Source of the DNA: Pseudovibrio sp000156235
GTDB taxonomy: Bacteria > Pseudomonadota > Alphaproteobacteria > Rhizobiales > Stappiaceae
Assembly: GCF_000156235.1 (NCBI RefSeq)
Contig: NZ_DS996815.1
Coordinates: 1 to 64,000, forward strand
Length of the DNA: 64,000 bases
Reading direction: 5' to 3'
The notes under the pieces were generated by a model that saw only the letters and a list, made by a program, of their open reading frames with translations, searched no databases and was not told the DNA's origin. Shown in pieces: positions 26,753-34,517 of the stretch (its first letter is position 1; each line of letters starts with the position of its first letter). Both the position numbers and the translations under genes were made by a program.

Positions 26753-27754
26753 ATGAGACCAAAGCAGAATGTGGTGCCACGCGCTGAACTGCACTGTCAT
26801 ATTGAAGGTGCTGCACCTCCAACGCTCGTAAGAAAGCTGGCTCAACGCTATGATGTAGATCTGGGTGATCTGTTCGACACCAACGGAGCCTACAGCTGGC
26901 ATGATTTTACCACCTTCATTCAGCAGTACGATGTAGCCGCATCCCTGTTCCGTCGCCCTGGCGACTACGCAGAACTCGCTGAAACCTACTACAAAATGCT
27001 GGCCGCCGAAGGCGTGATCTACGCGGAAGTGTTCATCTCTCCGGACCATGCTGTCAAAGCTGGCCTGAGCTACCAGTCCTATCTGGAAGGCCTTGTCGCT
27101 GGCCTTGAGCGCGCAAAAGCAGACACCGGCATCGAAGGTCGCCTTGTGCCACTTGGTGTACGCCATGAAGGTGCTGAGTCCGTTGAAGGCGCAATCAAAG
27201 CCGTCATCGACAACCCGCACCCAATGGTCACCGGTTTCGGTCTGGCAGGTGATGAGCGTATCGGTCCGGCAAAGGACTTCGAAAAAGCCTTCGCAATGGC
27301 GCGCGAAGCAGGCCTGGGCCTTACCGCACACGCGGGTGAGTTCGGAGGTGCTGAAAGCGTCCGTGATGCACTAGATTACCTGAAGATCACCCGTGTTGGT
27401 CACGGCGTCCGCGCTGTAGAAGACGAAGCACTGGTTCAGCGTCTGGTGGATGAGGAAATCACCCTTGAGGTGTGCCCGCACTCCAACATCGCGCTCGGTG
27501 TTTACTCCAACCTTCGCTTCCACCCGGTGAACATGCTGCGTCAGGCTGGTGTCCGCATCACCCTGAACTCCGATGATCCGCCATTCTTCCACACGACCTT
27601 GGGCCACGAATACGTGGAAACCTCTCGTGTGTTTGGGTGGACCCGCGACATCCAGAAATCCATCACGAAGAACGCGCTGGAAGCAGCCTTCGTGGATGAG
27701 GAAACCCGTGCTGTTCTTCTAAAGCGTTTGGACACTTTAACTGAAGAAGCATGA
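26753..27754 (+). CDS. add: Adenosine deaminase
   Basis: This 333-residue deaminase of the amidohydrolase fold has the metal ligands His14 and His16 (HCHIEG). It also has the AHAGE motif with the catalytic Glu, a conserved His in VGHGVRA and the NSDDPPFF metal and catalytic Asp pair. It converts adenosine or deoxyadenosine to inosine forms, the substrates of the upstream PNP. An adenine deaminase activity cannot be excluded. It directly follows the dioxygenase gene. Confidence 0.94.
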   Translation: MRPKQNVVPRAELHCHIEGAAPPTLVRKLAQRYDVDLGDLFDTNGAYSWHDFTTFIQQYDVAASLFRRPGDYAELAETYYKMLAAEGVIYAEVFISPDHAVKAGLSYQSYLEGLVAGLERAKADTGIEGRLVPLGVRHEGAESVEGAIKAVIDNPHPMVTGFGLAGDERIGPAKDFEKAFAMAREAGLGLTAHAGEFGGAESVRDALDYLKITRVGHGVRAVEDEALVQRLVDEEITLEVCPHSNIALGVYSNLRFHPVNMLRQAGVRITLNSDDPPFFHTTLGHEYVETSRVFGWTRDIQKSITKNALEAAFVDEETRAVLLKRLDTLTEEA

Positions 27755-27840
27755 GTTTTTGCTTGAGTTGAGTGTGCATAAGCGGGAAAACTGGCATAGC
27801 CGGGTTTCTTATGCTCAAAACCTCAGAGCGTAGCTTGAAA

Positions 27841-27876
27841 AAAGCCCGTACCTCCATAAAAAGGTGCGGGCTTTAT
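27841..27876 (+). terminator. Terminator after add
   Basis: A 12-pair stem (AAAGCCCGTACC with GGTGCGGGCTTT, one G-U pair) with a 10-base loop contains its own T-run. It lies 86 bases after add and is near-symmetric, so it could act on both strands. Confidence 0.8.
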
Positions 27877-27995
27877 AGTGTAGGCCACTGGGGCATTTTA
27901 GGCTTCGGGCTGATATTGCATAAGGCCTACTCCGGCAAACCAGAAACACGAGTGCTTTCGGGCCTCACATGGCAAAACGACAGGAAACGACGAAG

Positions 27996-29231
27996 ATGGA
28001 GATGCAAGCATCGCAGGCTTTGTCCTTGCTCAACGCAAAAGCTGTACGTGAACGCTCACACATGCTTTTGGAGCTGGGATTGCAGGGCGAACTTGAGCAC
28101 TTTGCCGTTGATCTCTCGCACCTTGCAGAAGCAGCCCGCAGAACGCTGGCAGCAACTGATAACAGCTATCCTGACAGGCAGATCCCGTTTCATGCGCGTT
28201 GGCGCCATTTTGAAACCGGTGGCATCGACCGTTGGGCCATGCTGGCCGGTGCGCGCCGCTTTTCAGACGTGCAAGGCATGGGCCGCGCCGCATTCGATCT
28301 GGCGATTGTTTCAGCTCTGCTCGATGCCGCTGCAGGCGAAAACTGGAAGTACCGCGAAGCCATCACTGGCGAGACGTTCAGGCATTCTGAAGGTCTGGCA
28401 ATCGGCTCACTGGCCATGTTCTCCGCCGGCTTCTTCTCCGATGAACCGCTGGACCCACTTCGGGCAGATGCTGTCACATTGTTCCGTCTGGACAAAGACG
28501 AACTCGCAGAAGGTCTGCAGGTCACAGATAAGAACCAGCTCATTGGGCTGGATGGACGGTTGTCTTTGCTGAACCGTCTGGGGGAGGCCGTCTCTCTCCG
28601 TGATGATCTGTTTGGCAAGGAAGATGAGCCACGTCCGGGCGGGCTGTTCGATGTCCTCTATGAAGAAGGGCAAAGCGGACCTCTGGATGCTGAGCGCATT
28701 CTGGAAGTGGTTCTGGATGGTCTGGGACCGATCTGGCCCAACCGTGAGCAGATTGATGGTGTGATCCTGGGCGATACCTGGCGCCACTCAAAGGTCACAG
28801 CTCAGGACAAAACAGACAATCTGGTGCCTCTTCACAAACTTTCTCAATGGATTGCCTATTCTTTAGTTGAACCTCTCTCGTGGGCTGGTATTGAGATGGC
28901 AAACATTGATGGTTTGACCGGCCTTGCTGAGTATCGCAACGGTGGACTGTTTATGGACACAGGCGTGCTGCGCCTGAAAGACCCACAACAGTCCTTGAAC
29001 AAGCACGAAGTAAGTAGCGAGCTGGTTGTTGAATGGAGAGCCCTGACGATCGCTCTCCTCGATAAGCTCGCCGATTGGATTCGGGCAGATTTGTCTGTCT
29101 CTCGGGACCAGCTTCCTCTGGCATGTGTACTGGAAGGTGGTTCCTGGGCAGCAGGACGACAGATTGCCCTTGAAAAACGAGGTGATGGATCTCCACCCCT
29201 GATGATTATCAGTGATGGAACGGTTTTTTGA
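27996..29231 (+). CDS. URC4/Urg3 family protein (DUF1688), uracil catabolism
   Basis: The protein is 411 residues from ATG 27996, which has AGGAA about 10 bases upstream; ATG 27969 is an alternative. It matches the DUF1688 family, with segments such as PFHARWRHFETGG, GEGSFRHSEG-like GETFRHSEGLA and the C-terminal LPLACVLEGGSWAAGRQIA. In yeasts, URC4/Urg3 is needed for the URC route of uracil breakdown, but its reaction is unresolved. The upp gene follows, as in that pathway. URC1, the GTP-cyclohydrolase-II-like partner, is absent from the window. Confidence 0.9.
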   Translation: MEMQASQALSLLNAKAVRERSHMLLELGLQGELEHFAVDLSHLAEAARRTLAATDNSYPDRQIPFHARWRHFETGGIDRWAMLAGARRFSDVQGMGRAAFDLAIVSALLDAAAGENWKYREAITGETFRHSEGLAIGSLAMFSAGFFSDEPLDPLRADAVTLFRLDKDELAEGLQVTDKNQLIGLDGRLSLLNRLGEAVSLRDDLFGKEDEPRPGGLFDVLYEEGQSGPLDAERILEVVLDGLGPIWPNREQIDGVILGDTWRHSKVTAQDKTDNLVPLHKLSQWIAYSLVEPLSWAGIEMANIDGLTGLAEYRNGGLFMDTGVLRLKDPQQSLNKHEVSSELVVEWRALTIALLDKLADWIRADLSVSRDQLPLACVLEGGSWAAGRQIALEKRGDGSPPLMIISDGTVF

Positions 29232-29359
29232 TCTATAACCTGAAATCAATTGCACCCGGCCATATCGGGTGCCGAACATAAGACACGCACTGCCATGTAC
29301 ATGCTGACAAACGGCAGGTGCACATAAAAGACCCGACAGGGTTGAAAAAGAGGAACACG

Positions 29360-29989
29360 ATGTCCGGCGCAACCGTAATCGCACACCCGCTTGTCCAGCA
29401 TAAGCTGACCCACATGCGGAGAAAAACAACTCCGACGCAGGACTTCCGCCGCTTGCTGCGCGAAATCTCTCTGTTGCTGTGCTACGAAGTAACACGCGAC
29501 CTGAAGATGACCACCCAGACCATCGACACGCCTGTCGCTGAAATGGAAGCACCTGTTCTGGCTGGTAAAAAGCTCTGCTTCGCATCCATCCTGCGCGCTG
29601 GTAACGGCCTGCTGGAAGGCATGCTGGAACTGATCCCATCCGCTCGTGTTGCGCACATCGGTCTCTACCGTGATCCTAAGACCCTGGAAGCAGTTGAATA
29701 CTACTTCAAGGCACCACAGGAACTGGACGAGCGTCTGGTGATTGTTGTTGATCCAATGCTCGCAACTGCAAACTCCGCAATCTCCGCTGTTGAGCGCCTG
29801 AAAAAGCGCGGCGCGAAGAACATGGTGTTCGTATGTCTGCTGGCAGCTCCTGAAGGTGTTGCACGCTTCAACGAAGCGCACCCGGACGTGCCGATCTACA
29901 CCGCATCCATCGATGAAAAGCTCAACGAGAAGGGCTACATCGTACCGGGCCTGGGCGATGCCGGTGACCGGATGTACGGTACAAAATAA
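29360..29989 (+). CDS. upp: Uracil phosphoribosyltransferase
   Basis: The protein is 209 residues from ATG 29360, with AAGAGGAAC upstream; a further 14 codons upstream look non-coding. The PRPP-binding motif reads DPMLATANSA, where most Upp proteins have DPMLATGGS or GNS. The uracil-binding end YIVPGLGDAGDRMYGTK is intact. It makes UMP from uracil and PRPP. Pairing with URC4 raises the option that it serves uracil catabolism, as URC6 does in yeast, as well as salvage. Confidence 0.95.
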   Translation: MSGATVIAHPLVQHKLTHMRRKTTPTQDFRRLLREISLLLCYEVTRDLKMTTQTIDTPVAEMEAPVLAGKKLCFASILRAGNGLLEGMLELIPSARVAHIGLYRDPKTLEAVEYYFKAPQELDERLVIVVDPMLATANSAISAVERLKKRGAKNMVFVCLLAAPEGVARFNEAHPDVPIYTASIDEKLNEKGYIVPGLGDAGDRMYGTK

Positions 29990-30004
29990 ACTTTCTTGGT
30001 TTAT

Positions 30005-30035
30005 AAGCGTCAGACCTCAGGTCTGGCGCTTTTTT
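30005..30035 (+). terminator. Rho-independent terminator of upp
   Basis: A 12-pair stem (AAGCGTCAGACC with GGTCTGGCGCTT) with a 3-base loop runs into six Ts, 16 bases after upp. This ends the nucleoside region. Confidence 0.92.
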
Positions 30036-30158
30036 CTTGTAGGGACACTCAAGAAATACAGACAGAAATACCGGAGACGATACGCACCGCAAAACTGTGT
30101 ATTCGTCCCTTATGAGGTGCATGCCGTTTAAAGGCGATACGCAGAAGGGGATGATGGA

Positions 30159-30821
30159 ATGCCAAACAATGCTCGTACCCGTCTGAAAGTGTGCTGTATT
30201 TCAACATCCGGCGAAGCAGCTACAGCTGTTGCCTGCGGTGCCGATGCTGTCGGTCTTGTCGCGCACATGCCCTCCGGCCCCGGTGTGATCGAGGATGATC
30301 TCATTCTCAATATCGCCCGGCAAATCCCACCTGCCGTCGCCACCTGGCTCCTCACATCCCGCACGACAGCACGGGAAATTGTCGAACATGTGCTGACCTG
30401 CGGAACCAACACAGTCCAGATCGTCAGCCCAATCGACCCCGGCGAATATCAGGAGCTACGTCTTGATCTCCCTGCAAGCACGCGCATCGTTCAGGTTGTT
30501 CACGTCGAAGACGAATATTCCTTTGAAATCGCACAGGAATATGGACGCGTTGCTGATGCTGTCCTGCTCGATTCTGGTCGCCCCTCGGAGAATGAACTGG
30601 GTGGAACTGGGAGAACCCACAACTGGGACCTAAGCCGTCACATCGTTGAGAAGCTGGATGTACCTGTCTTCCTTGCTGGAGGCCTTACACCGCAGAATAT
30701 TATCGAGGCGATTGAGACTGTGAAGCCATACGGTGTCGATGTCTGCAGCGGTGTCCGCGTCAATGGTCGCCTCAACAGAACCCGCCTGACAGAATTTGCC
30801 GCTGCGATCGCCTGTACTTGA
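30159..30821 (+). CDS. Divergent phosphoribosylanthranilate isomerase (TrpF-like)
   Basis: This 220-residue TIM-barrel protein is of the TrpF family. The usual catalytic KICG becomes KVCC here, keeping the Cys. The acid residue is in LLDSGRPSENELGGTGRTHNW, and the phosphate-binding VFLAGGLTPQN and YGVDVCSGVRVNG ends are present. It differs from canonical TrpF at MPSGPGVIEDD, where SPR-type residues are expected, and at the C-terminal NGRLNRTRL. No trp genes surround it, so it may be a paralog acting on another phosphoribosyl compound. Confidence 0.82.
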   Translation: MPNNARTRLKVCCISTSGEAATAVACGADAVGLVAHMPSGPGVIEDDLILNIARQIPPAVATWLLTSRTTAREIVEHVLTCGTNTVQIVSPIDPGEYQELRLDLPASTRIVQVVHVEDEYSFEIAQEYGRVADAVLLDSGRPSENELGGTGRTHNWDLSRHIVEKLDVPVFLAGGLTPQNIIEAIETVKPYGVDVCSGVRVNGRLNRTRLTEFAAAIACT

Positions 30822-30985
30822 TGACTAGGTAGATCTCCGGAATTCTTCGGTTTTTAATTAGAATTCTTGCCTTTCTCTTCGGCTCGGCTGTATACCTATG
30901 AAAAGTAATGGGCAAAACGCTGAACGATCTTTGAACACGGCGAAAGACCGGGATGCTATGCTGCCCAAAGGGAGCGGGGGAGCAC

Positions 30986-31495
30986 GTGCAACGATATATC
31001 TGGGTCATGGTTGTTGTTGTTTGCGCCGCACTGATCGTACCAAAGGTGCTGGAAGAGCGTTTGCTGGGTGTTGTTGAGGTTCACGAACCTAAGCCTGACG
31101 CTCAGCCGACCAAGACAACCAAGCGCACGACCCGGATCAGAAAAGCCGCCAATGGCCACTTCATGGCTTCCATCAAGATCAATGGTCATAAGACCGAGGC
31201 CCTGATCGATACTGGCGCGAGTCTGCTCGCTATTCCTTACAGTATCGCCCGTAAAGCTGGCATCCGTGTCCGCAACGAAGACTTCACTGTCGAAGTGCGC
31301 ACCGCCAACGGCATCACCTCTGGTGCAACAGCCTCAATTTCAAATCTCTATTTGGGCTCAATTCATATACGCAACGTTAAAAGTCTTATCCTTAAAGATG
31401 AAGCGCTCTCGCAGGTGCTTTTAGGGATGTCTGCGTTGAACAGGCTTGGCAAAATCACACTCGGCAACAAAGAGCTTGTGATTACACCAAGATAA
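30986..31495 (+). CDS. Membrane-anchored retropepsin-like aspartic protease (TIGR02281 type)
   Basis: The protein is 169 residues from GTG 30986, chosen for the GGGGGAG just upstream. An N-terminal membrane anchor (YIWVMVVVVCAALIVP) is followed by a basic linker. One retropepsin-like domain follows with the active site ALIDTGASLLAI and the hydrophobic-hydrophobic-Gly element VLLGMSAL. As in this bacterial family, it has one catalytic Asp and should dimerise. The domain is predicted to be periplasmic. The natural substrate is unknown. Confidence 0.86.
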   Translation: MQRYIWVMVVVVCAALIVPKVLEERLLGVVEVHEPKPDAQPTKTTKRTTRIRKAANGHFMASIKINGHKTEALIDTGASLLAIPYSIARKAGIRVRNEDFTVEVRTANGITSGATASISNLYLGSIHIRNVKSLILKDEALSQVLLGMSALNRLGKITLGNKELVITPR

Positions 31496-31638
31496 GCAAA
31501 AAAATAAATCCTGCTGCGTGCAGCCCTGCAAAGGGCGGTATCCTTTTGTCTTGCTTGTACTAATTCTCGTTTCATAGGAGGTTGGTAGTGAAACGGTGAC
31601 CTGAGGGGGAGGCAGGTCTGCAATTGAAAGGGAAAGCA

Positions 31639-32631
31639 GTGGCTATTCGTGATTTCGGTGAGCTGGAAAACCGGGAAACTGTGAAGGAAGTGACACTGCA
31701 CGGCGGAGATCTGACCGCAAGCATCCTCACTTACGGAGCCACAGTACGCAGACTGCAACTGGGAGATCGTGACTTAACGCTCGGCTTCGACAATCTGCGC
31801 GACTACGAACTTCACTCCCCACACATGGGCGCCACCGCAGGCCGCTGCGCCAACCGCATTACAAATGGTTGCTTCTCAATCGGCGATGACGAGTTCCAAC
31901 TCTCCGTCAATGAAGGTGGACGTCACCATCTCCATGGCGGACACACAGGGTTTGCCCACCGCATCTGGACCATCGAAGAAGCCAGCGAAGACAGCGTTTT
32001 GCTCTCTTTGGAATCTCCGGATGGGGAAGAAGGCTATCCGGGCACTGTCCAGATCACATGCCGCTATACCCTCACCAAAGACAACACGCTGCGCATCGAG
32101 TTTTCCGGCTCCACAGATAAGCCGACCCTGTTGAACCCTGCGCACCACAGCTACTTCAATCTGGGTGATCATGAAGATGTGACAAAACACCAGGTCATGA
32201 TCCCGGCCCGCTCTTATCTGCCAGTTTCCGATGAATTGATCCCAACCGGAGAAATCGTTGATGTGGCTGGCACCGCCTACGATTTCCGCGAAATGCGTCA
32301 GATCCAGGATGAGCAGGACAACCGTTTTGACAACAACTTCTGCCTTCGCCAGTTCCGTCTGGAAAAGCCAGAGCTGTCCGCTGTCGTGTTTGAGCCTGAA
32401 ACTCAAATTAAGATGGAAGTCTGGTCAACCGAGCCGGGCATTCAGTTTTACGATGGCAGCTCGCTGAATACACCAGTTCCGGGCTTCAATGGCAAAAACT
32501 ATGGCCCACGTGCTGGCCTGTGCCTTGAGCCTCAATGCTGGCCTGATAGCCCAAACCACGAGGAGTTTGCGTGTTCCACGCTTCAACCAACTGAGCACTA
32601 CCTGCAAATAACAGAATACCGTTTCATCTGA
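31639..32631 (+). CDS. galM: Aldose 1-epimerase
   Basis: The protein is 330 residues from GTG 31639, with GAAAGGGAAAG upstream; TTG 31624 is an alternative. It is a GalM-type mutarotase: the substrate-binding ATAGRCANRI stretch, the catalytic His in NPAHHSYFNLG and the catalytic Glu in GLCLEPQCWPDSPNH are all present. It interconverts alpha and beta anomers of aldohexoses. The deacetylase-like gene follows 46 bases downstream, across a hairpin that overlaps the galM stop codon. Confidence 0.93.
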   Translation: MAIRDFGELENRETVKEVTLHGGDLTASILTYGATVRRLQLGDRDLTLGFDNLRDYELHSPHMGATAGRCANRITNGCFSIGDDEFQLSVNEGGRHHLHGGHTGFAHRIWTIEEASEDSVLLSLESPDGEEGYPGTVQITCRYTLTKDNTLRIEFSGSTDKPTLLNPAHHSYFNLGDHEDVTKHQVMIPARSYLPVSDELIPTGEIVDVAGTAYDFREMRQIQDEQDNRFDNNFCLRQFRLEKPELSAVVFEPETQIKMEVWSTEPGIQFYDGSSLNTPVPGFNGKNYGPRAGLCLEPQCWPDSPNHEEFACSTLQPTEHYLQITEYRFI

Positions 32632-32655
32632 TGTGCTGAGGAGAGTAGCACATCA
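32629..32655 (+). other. Hairpin overlapping the galM stop codon
   Basis: TGATGTGCT and AGCACATCA form a perfect 9-pair stem with a 9-base loop. The first three bases are the galM stop codon. No T-run follows, so it looks like an intercistronic mRNA element. Confidence 0.5.
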
Positions 32656-32677
32656 GGCGTTGTAAAGGACGATAACA

Positions 32678-33727
32678 GTGAAGACTATCTTTTCGCCTGA
32701 TCAGCTGTTGCATGCCCCGACCAAAGAAATCTCGGATGGGAAACTGGTACCTGCCAACGAGATACCCTCTCGCGCCGAAATCGTTCTTGAGCACATCAAG
32801 AAAGCGCAGTTCGGAGAGGTTCTTGCTCCCAACGATTTTTCTCTGGACCCGATCCTTAAAGTCCATGACGCGGACTATGTCACGTTCCTGCTGGATTTCT
32901 GGCAGCTCTGGCTGGCAGAAGGGCGCACTGAAGAGGAAGTCTTCCCGTTTGTCTGGCCAGTCCATGGCCTCAGACACGATATCGTCCCCGATCAGATTGA
33001 TGGCAAGCTCGGCTTCTATTCGTTTGATGCAGGCACCCCCATGGGGGCTCACACATGGACTGCAGCGCGCAAGAGTGCAGAAACGGCTTTGACCGGGGCA
33101 GACCTGCTCCTCTCCGGCGACAACTCCGCATTCGCGCTCTGCCGCCCTCCGGGACACCACGCCCACCGCCGCCTCTATGGTGGCTACTGCTTCCTGAACA
33201 ATGCCGCAATCGCAGCCCAGCATCTGCGCGATCAGGGCGTAGGCAAGGTCACGATTTTCGACGTGGACTACCACCACGGCAATGGAACACAGGCGATTTT
33301 CTATGACCGGGCCGACGTCCAGTTCCTGTCTATCCATGCGGACCCGAAAGTGGAGTTTCCCTACTACCTGGGCCATGCCAACGAGCGTGGCCTGAAAGAA
33401 GGAGCAGGGTACAACCACAACTACCCACTTCCACATGGAACCTCCTGGGTCGAGTGGGCCGAAGCCATGGAAGATGCTTGCCGAAGCATCGAGAAGTTCG
33501 CGCCGGACGTGATCATTGTCTCCCTTGGCATGGATCTCTATGAGAAAGACCCGATCTCCAAGTTCAAACTGAAGACAGATGACTTCTCCAGAATAGGCGC
33601 CCGCATCGCCAGACTGGGCAAACCAACACTGTTCGTGATGGAAGGCGGTTATGCTGTCGGAGATTTGGGCACCAACTGCACCAAGGCACTCAGCGGATAT
33701 CTCGATACTGTGACTGTCGGTTCCTGA
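32678..33727 (+). CDS. Histone-deacetylase-family protein, acetylpolyamine amidohydrolase-like
   Basis: This 349-residue class II HDAC-fold enzyme has the catalytic His pair in RPPGHHAHRR, the zinc ligands in DVDYHHGNGTQ and the conserved Tyr-Gly region MEGGYAVGDLG. Bacterial members include acetylpolyamine amidohydrolases and protein deacetylases. The sequence MKTIFSPDQLLHAPTKEI resembles the polyamine type. The GTG start has AAAGGA upstream. The substrate is uncertain. Confidence 0.9.
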   Translation: MKTIFSPDQLLHAPTKEISDGKLVPANEIPSRAEIVLEHIKKAQFGEVLAPNDFSLDPILKVHDADYVTFLLDFWQLWLAEGRTEEEVFPFVWPVHGLRHDIVPDQIDGKLGFYSFDAGTPMGAHTWTAARKSAETALTGADLLLSGDNSAFALCRPPGHHAHRRLYGGYCFLNNAAIAAQHLRDQGVGKVTIFDVDYHHGNGTQAIFYDRADVQFLSIHADPKVEFPYYLGHANERGLKEGAGYNHNYPLPHGTSWVEWAEAMEDACRSIEKFAPDVIIVSLGMDLYEKDPISKFKLKTDDFSRIGARIARLGKPTLFVMEGGYAVGDLGTNCTKALSGYLDTVTVGS

Positions 33728-33762
33728 CAGGCTAACACACTCTGAAACATGCATTTTATACC

Positions 33763-33793
33763 GTGGCGGGAGATTATCTTCCCCGCCACTTGT
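33763..33793 (+). terminator. Terminator-like hairpin after the deacetylase gene
   Basis: GTGGCGGG and CCCGCCAC form a perfect 8-pair GC-rich stem with an 11-base loop. The following bases (TTGTGTCTTG) make only a weak T-tract. Confidence 0.5.
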
Positions 33794-33865
33794 GTCTTGC
33801 GGCTGCCTCCCTCTTGAAAGCAGCTCACATTATGCGTACATCCTTGCGAACTGAAATTTCTTAAA

Positions 33866-33910
33866 GCGTATTCCCGTAAGGTGGGGAACGGTTTTCGGAT
33901 AACAACACGC
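33866..33910. repeat. Dispersed palindromic repeat, copy 2
   Basis: This copy reads GCGTATTCCCGTAAGGTGG, then GGAACGGTTTTCGGA and AACACGC. It aligns with copy 1 (9174-9219) along its length with a few changes in the left arm. It lies in the 250-base gap before the DUF805 gene. Confidence 0.7.
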
Positions 33911-33977
33911 AAGAACATGAGGGATTAAAGCAGCCCAGCCGCTTAACCAAAAGGCAGCTGCTTTAAGTGATCAGATA

Positions 33978-34415
33978 ATGCCAGAGCAAAATAGCCCGAA
34001 AACAAACCTGTTTTGGTTGTTTTTCAACCCGTTTGGACGAATCTCCAAAGGCGTATACTGGCTCGCAATCGCGCTGATCTTCTGTGTGATGTACATTGCT
34101 ATAAGCGTGACTGCTGGCTCGCTGACTTACAACGAAAGTGATGCAGTAGATCTCACACTGGCGCAGGTTTACAACGATATGTTGGCAACAAACCCGCTGT
34201 TGTTTCCGCTGATCCTCCTCACAAACTTTATGATGTTTATGCTTGTGATCAAGCGTCTGCAGGATCGTGGAATCACGGGATTTGTGGCGCTGACCTTGTT
34301 CCTGCCTTTCCTCAATCTGCTTGTGCCAATCGTCGTTGGCTTCCTGAAAAGCGAGGAAGGCCCGAACAGGTACGGTCCAACGTCCAACAGCCGCCCGATT
34401 AAACCCAAAAAGTAA
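33978..34415 (+). CDS. DUF805 membrane protein
   Basis: This 145-residue protein opens with NLFWLFFNPFGRISKGVYW, a typical DUF805 start. It has three to four membrane helices (IALIFCVMYIAISVT; LLFPLILLTNFMMFMLVIKRLQDRG; LFLPFLNLLVPIVVGF). The KRLQDRG segment is a family hallmark. Function is unknown. It is a single gene upstream of dapE. Confidence 0.87.
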   Translation: MPEQNSPKTNLFWLFFNPFGRISKGVYWLAIALIFCVMYIAISVTAGSLTYNESDAVDLTLAQVYNDMLATNPLLFPLILLTNFMMFMLVIKRLQDRGITGFVALTLFLPFLNLLVPIVVGFLKSEEGPNRYGPTSNSRPIKPKK

Positions 34416-34517
34416 GTGTCTCTGTTGAGATTTTGCGGTGTTATAGGCCAGTGAAATTCACGAAGTGCTGGCAACTCGTGATTGACCATCTGGCACAGCA
34501 CAGCTAAATCTCTGAGC

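Noticed and set aside
31516..31545. GCCCT-GCAA-AGGGC hairpin after the retropepsin gene as a terminator
   Set aside because: The stem has only 5 pairs and the T-tract is displaced and short.
32624..33754. A 376-codon minus-strand frame over the deacetylase gene
   Set aside because: The plus strand carries intact HDAC catalytic motifs; the antisense product resembles nothing.
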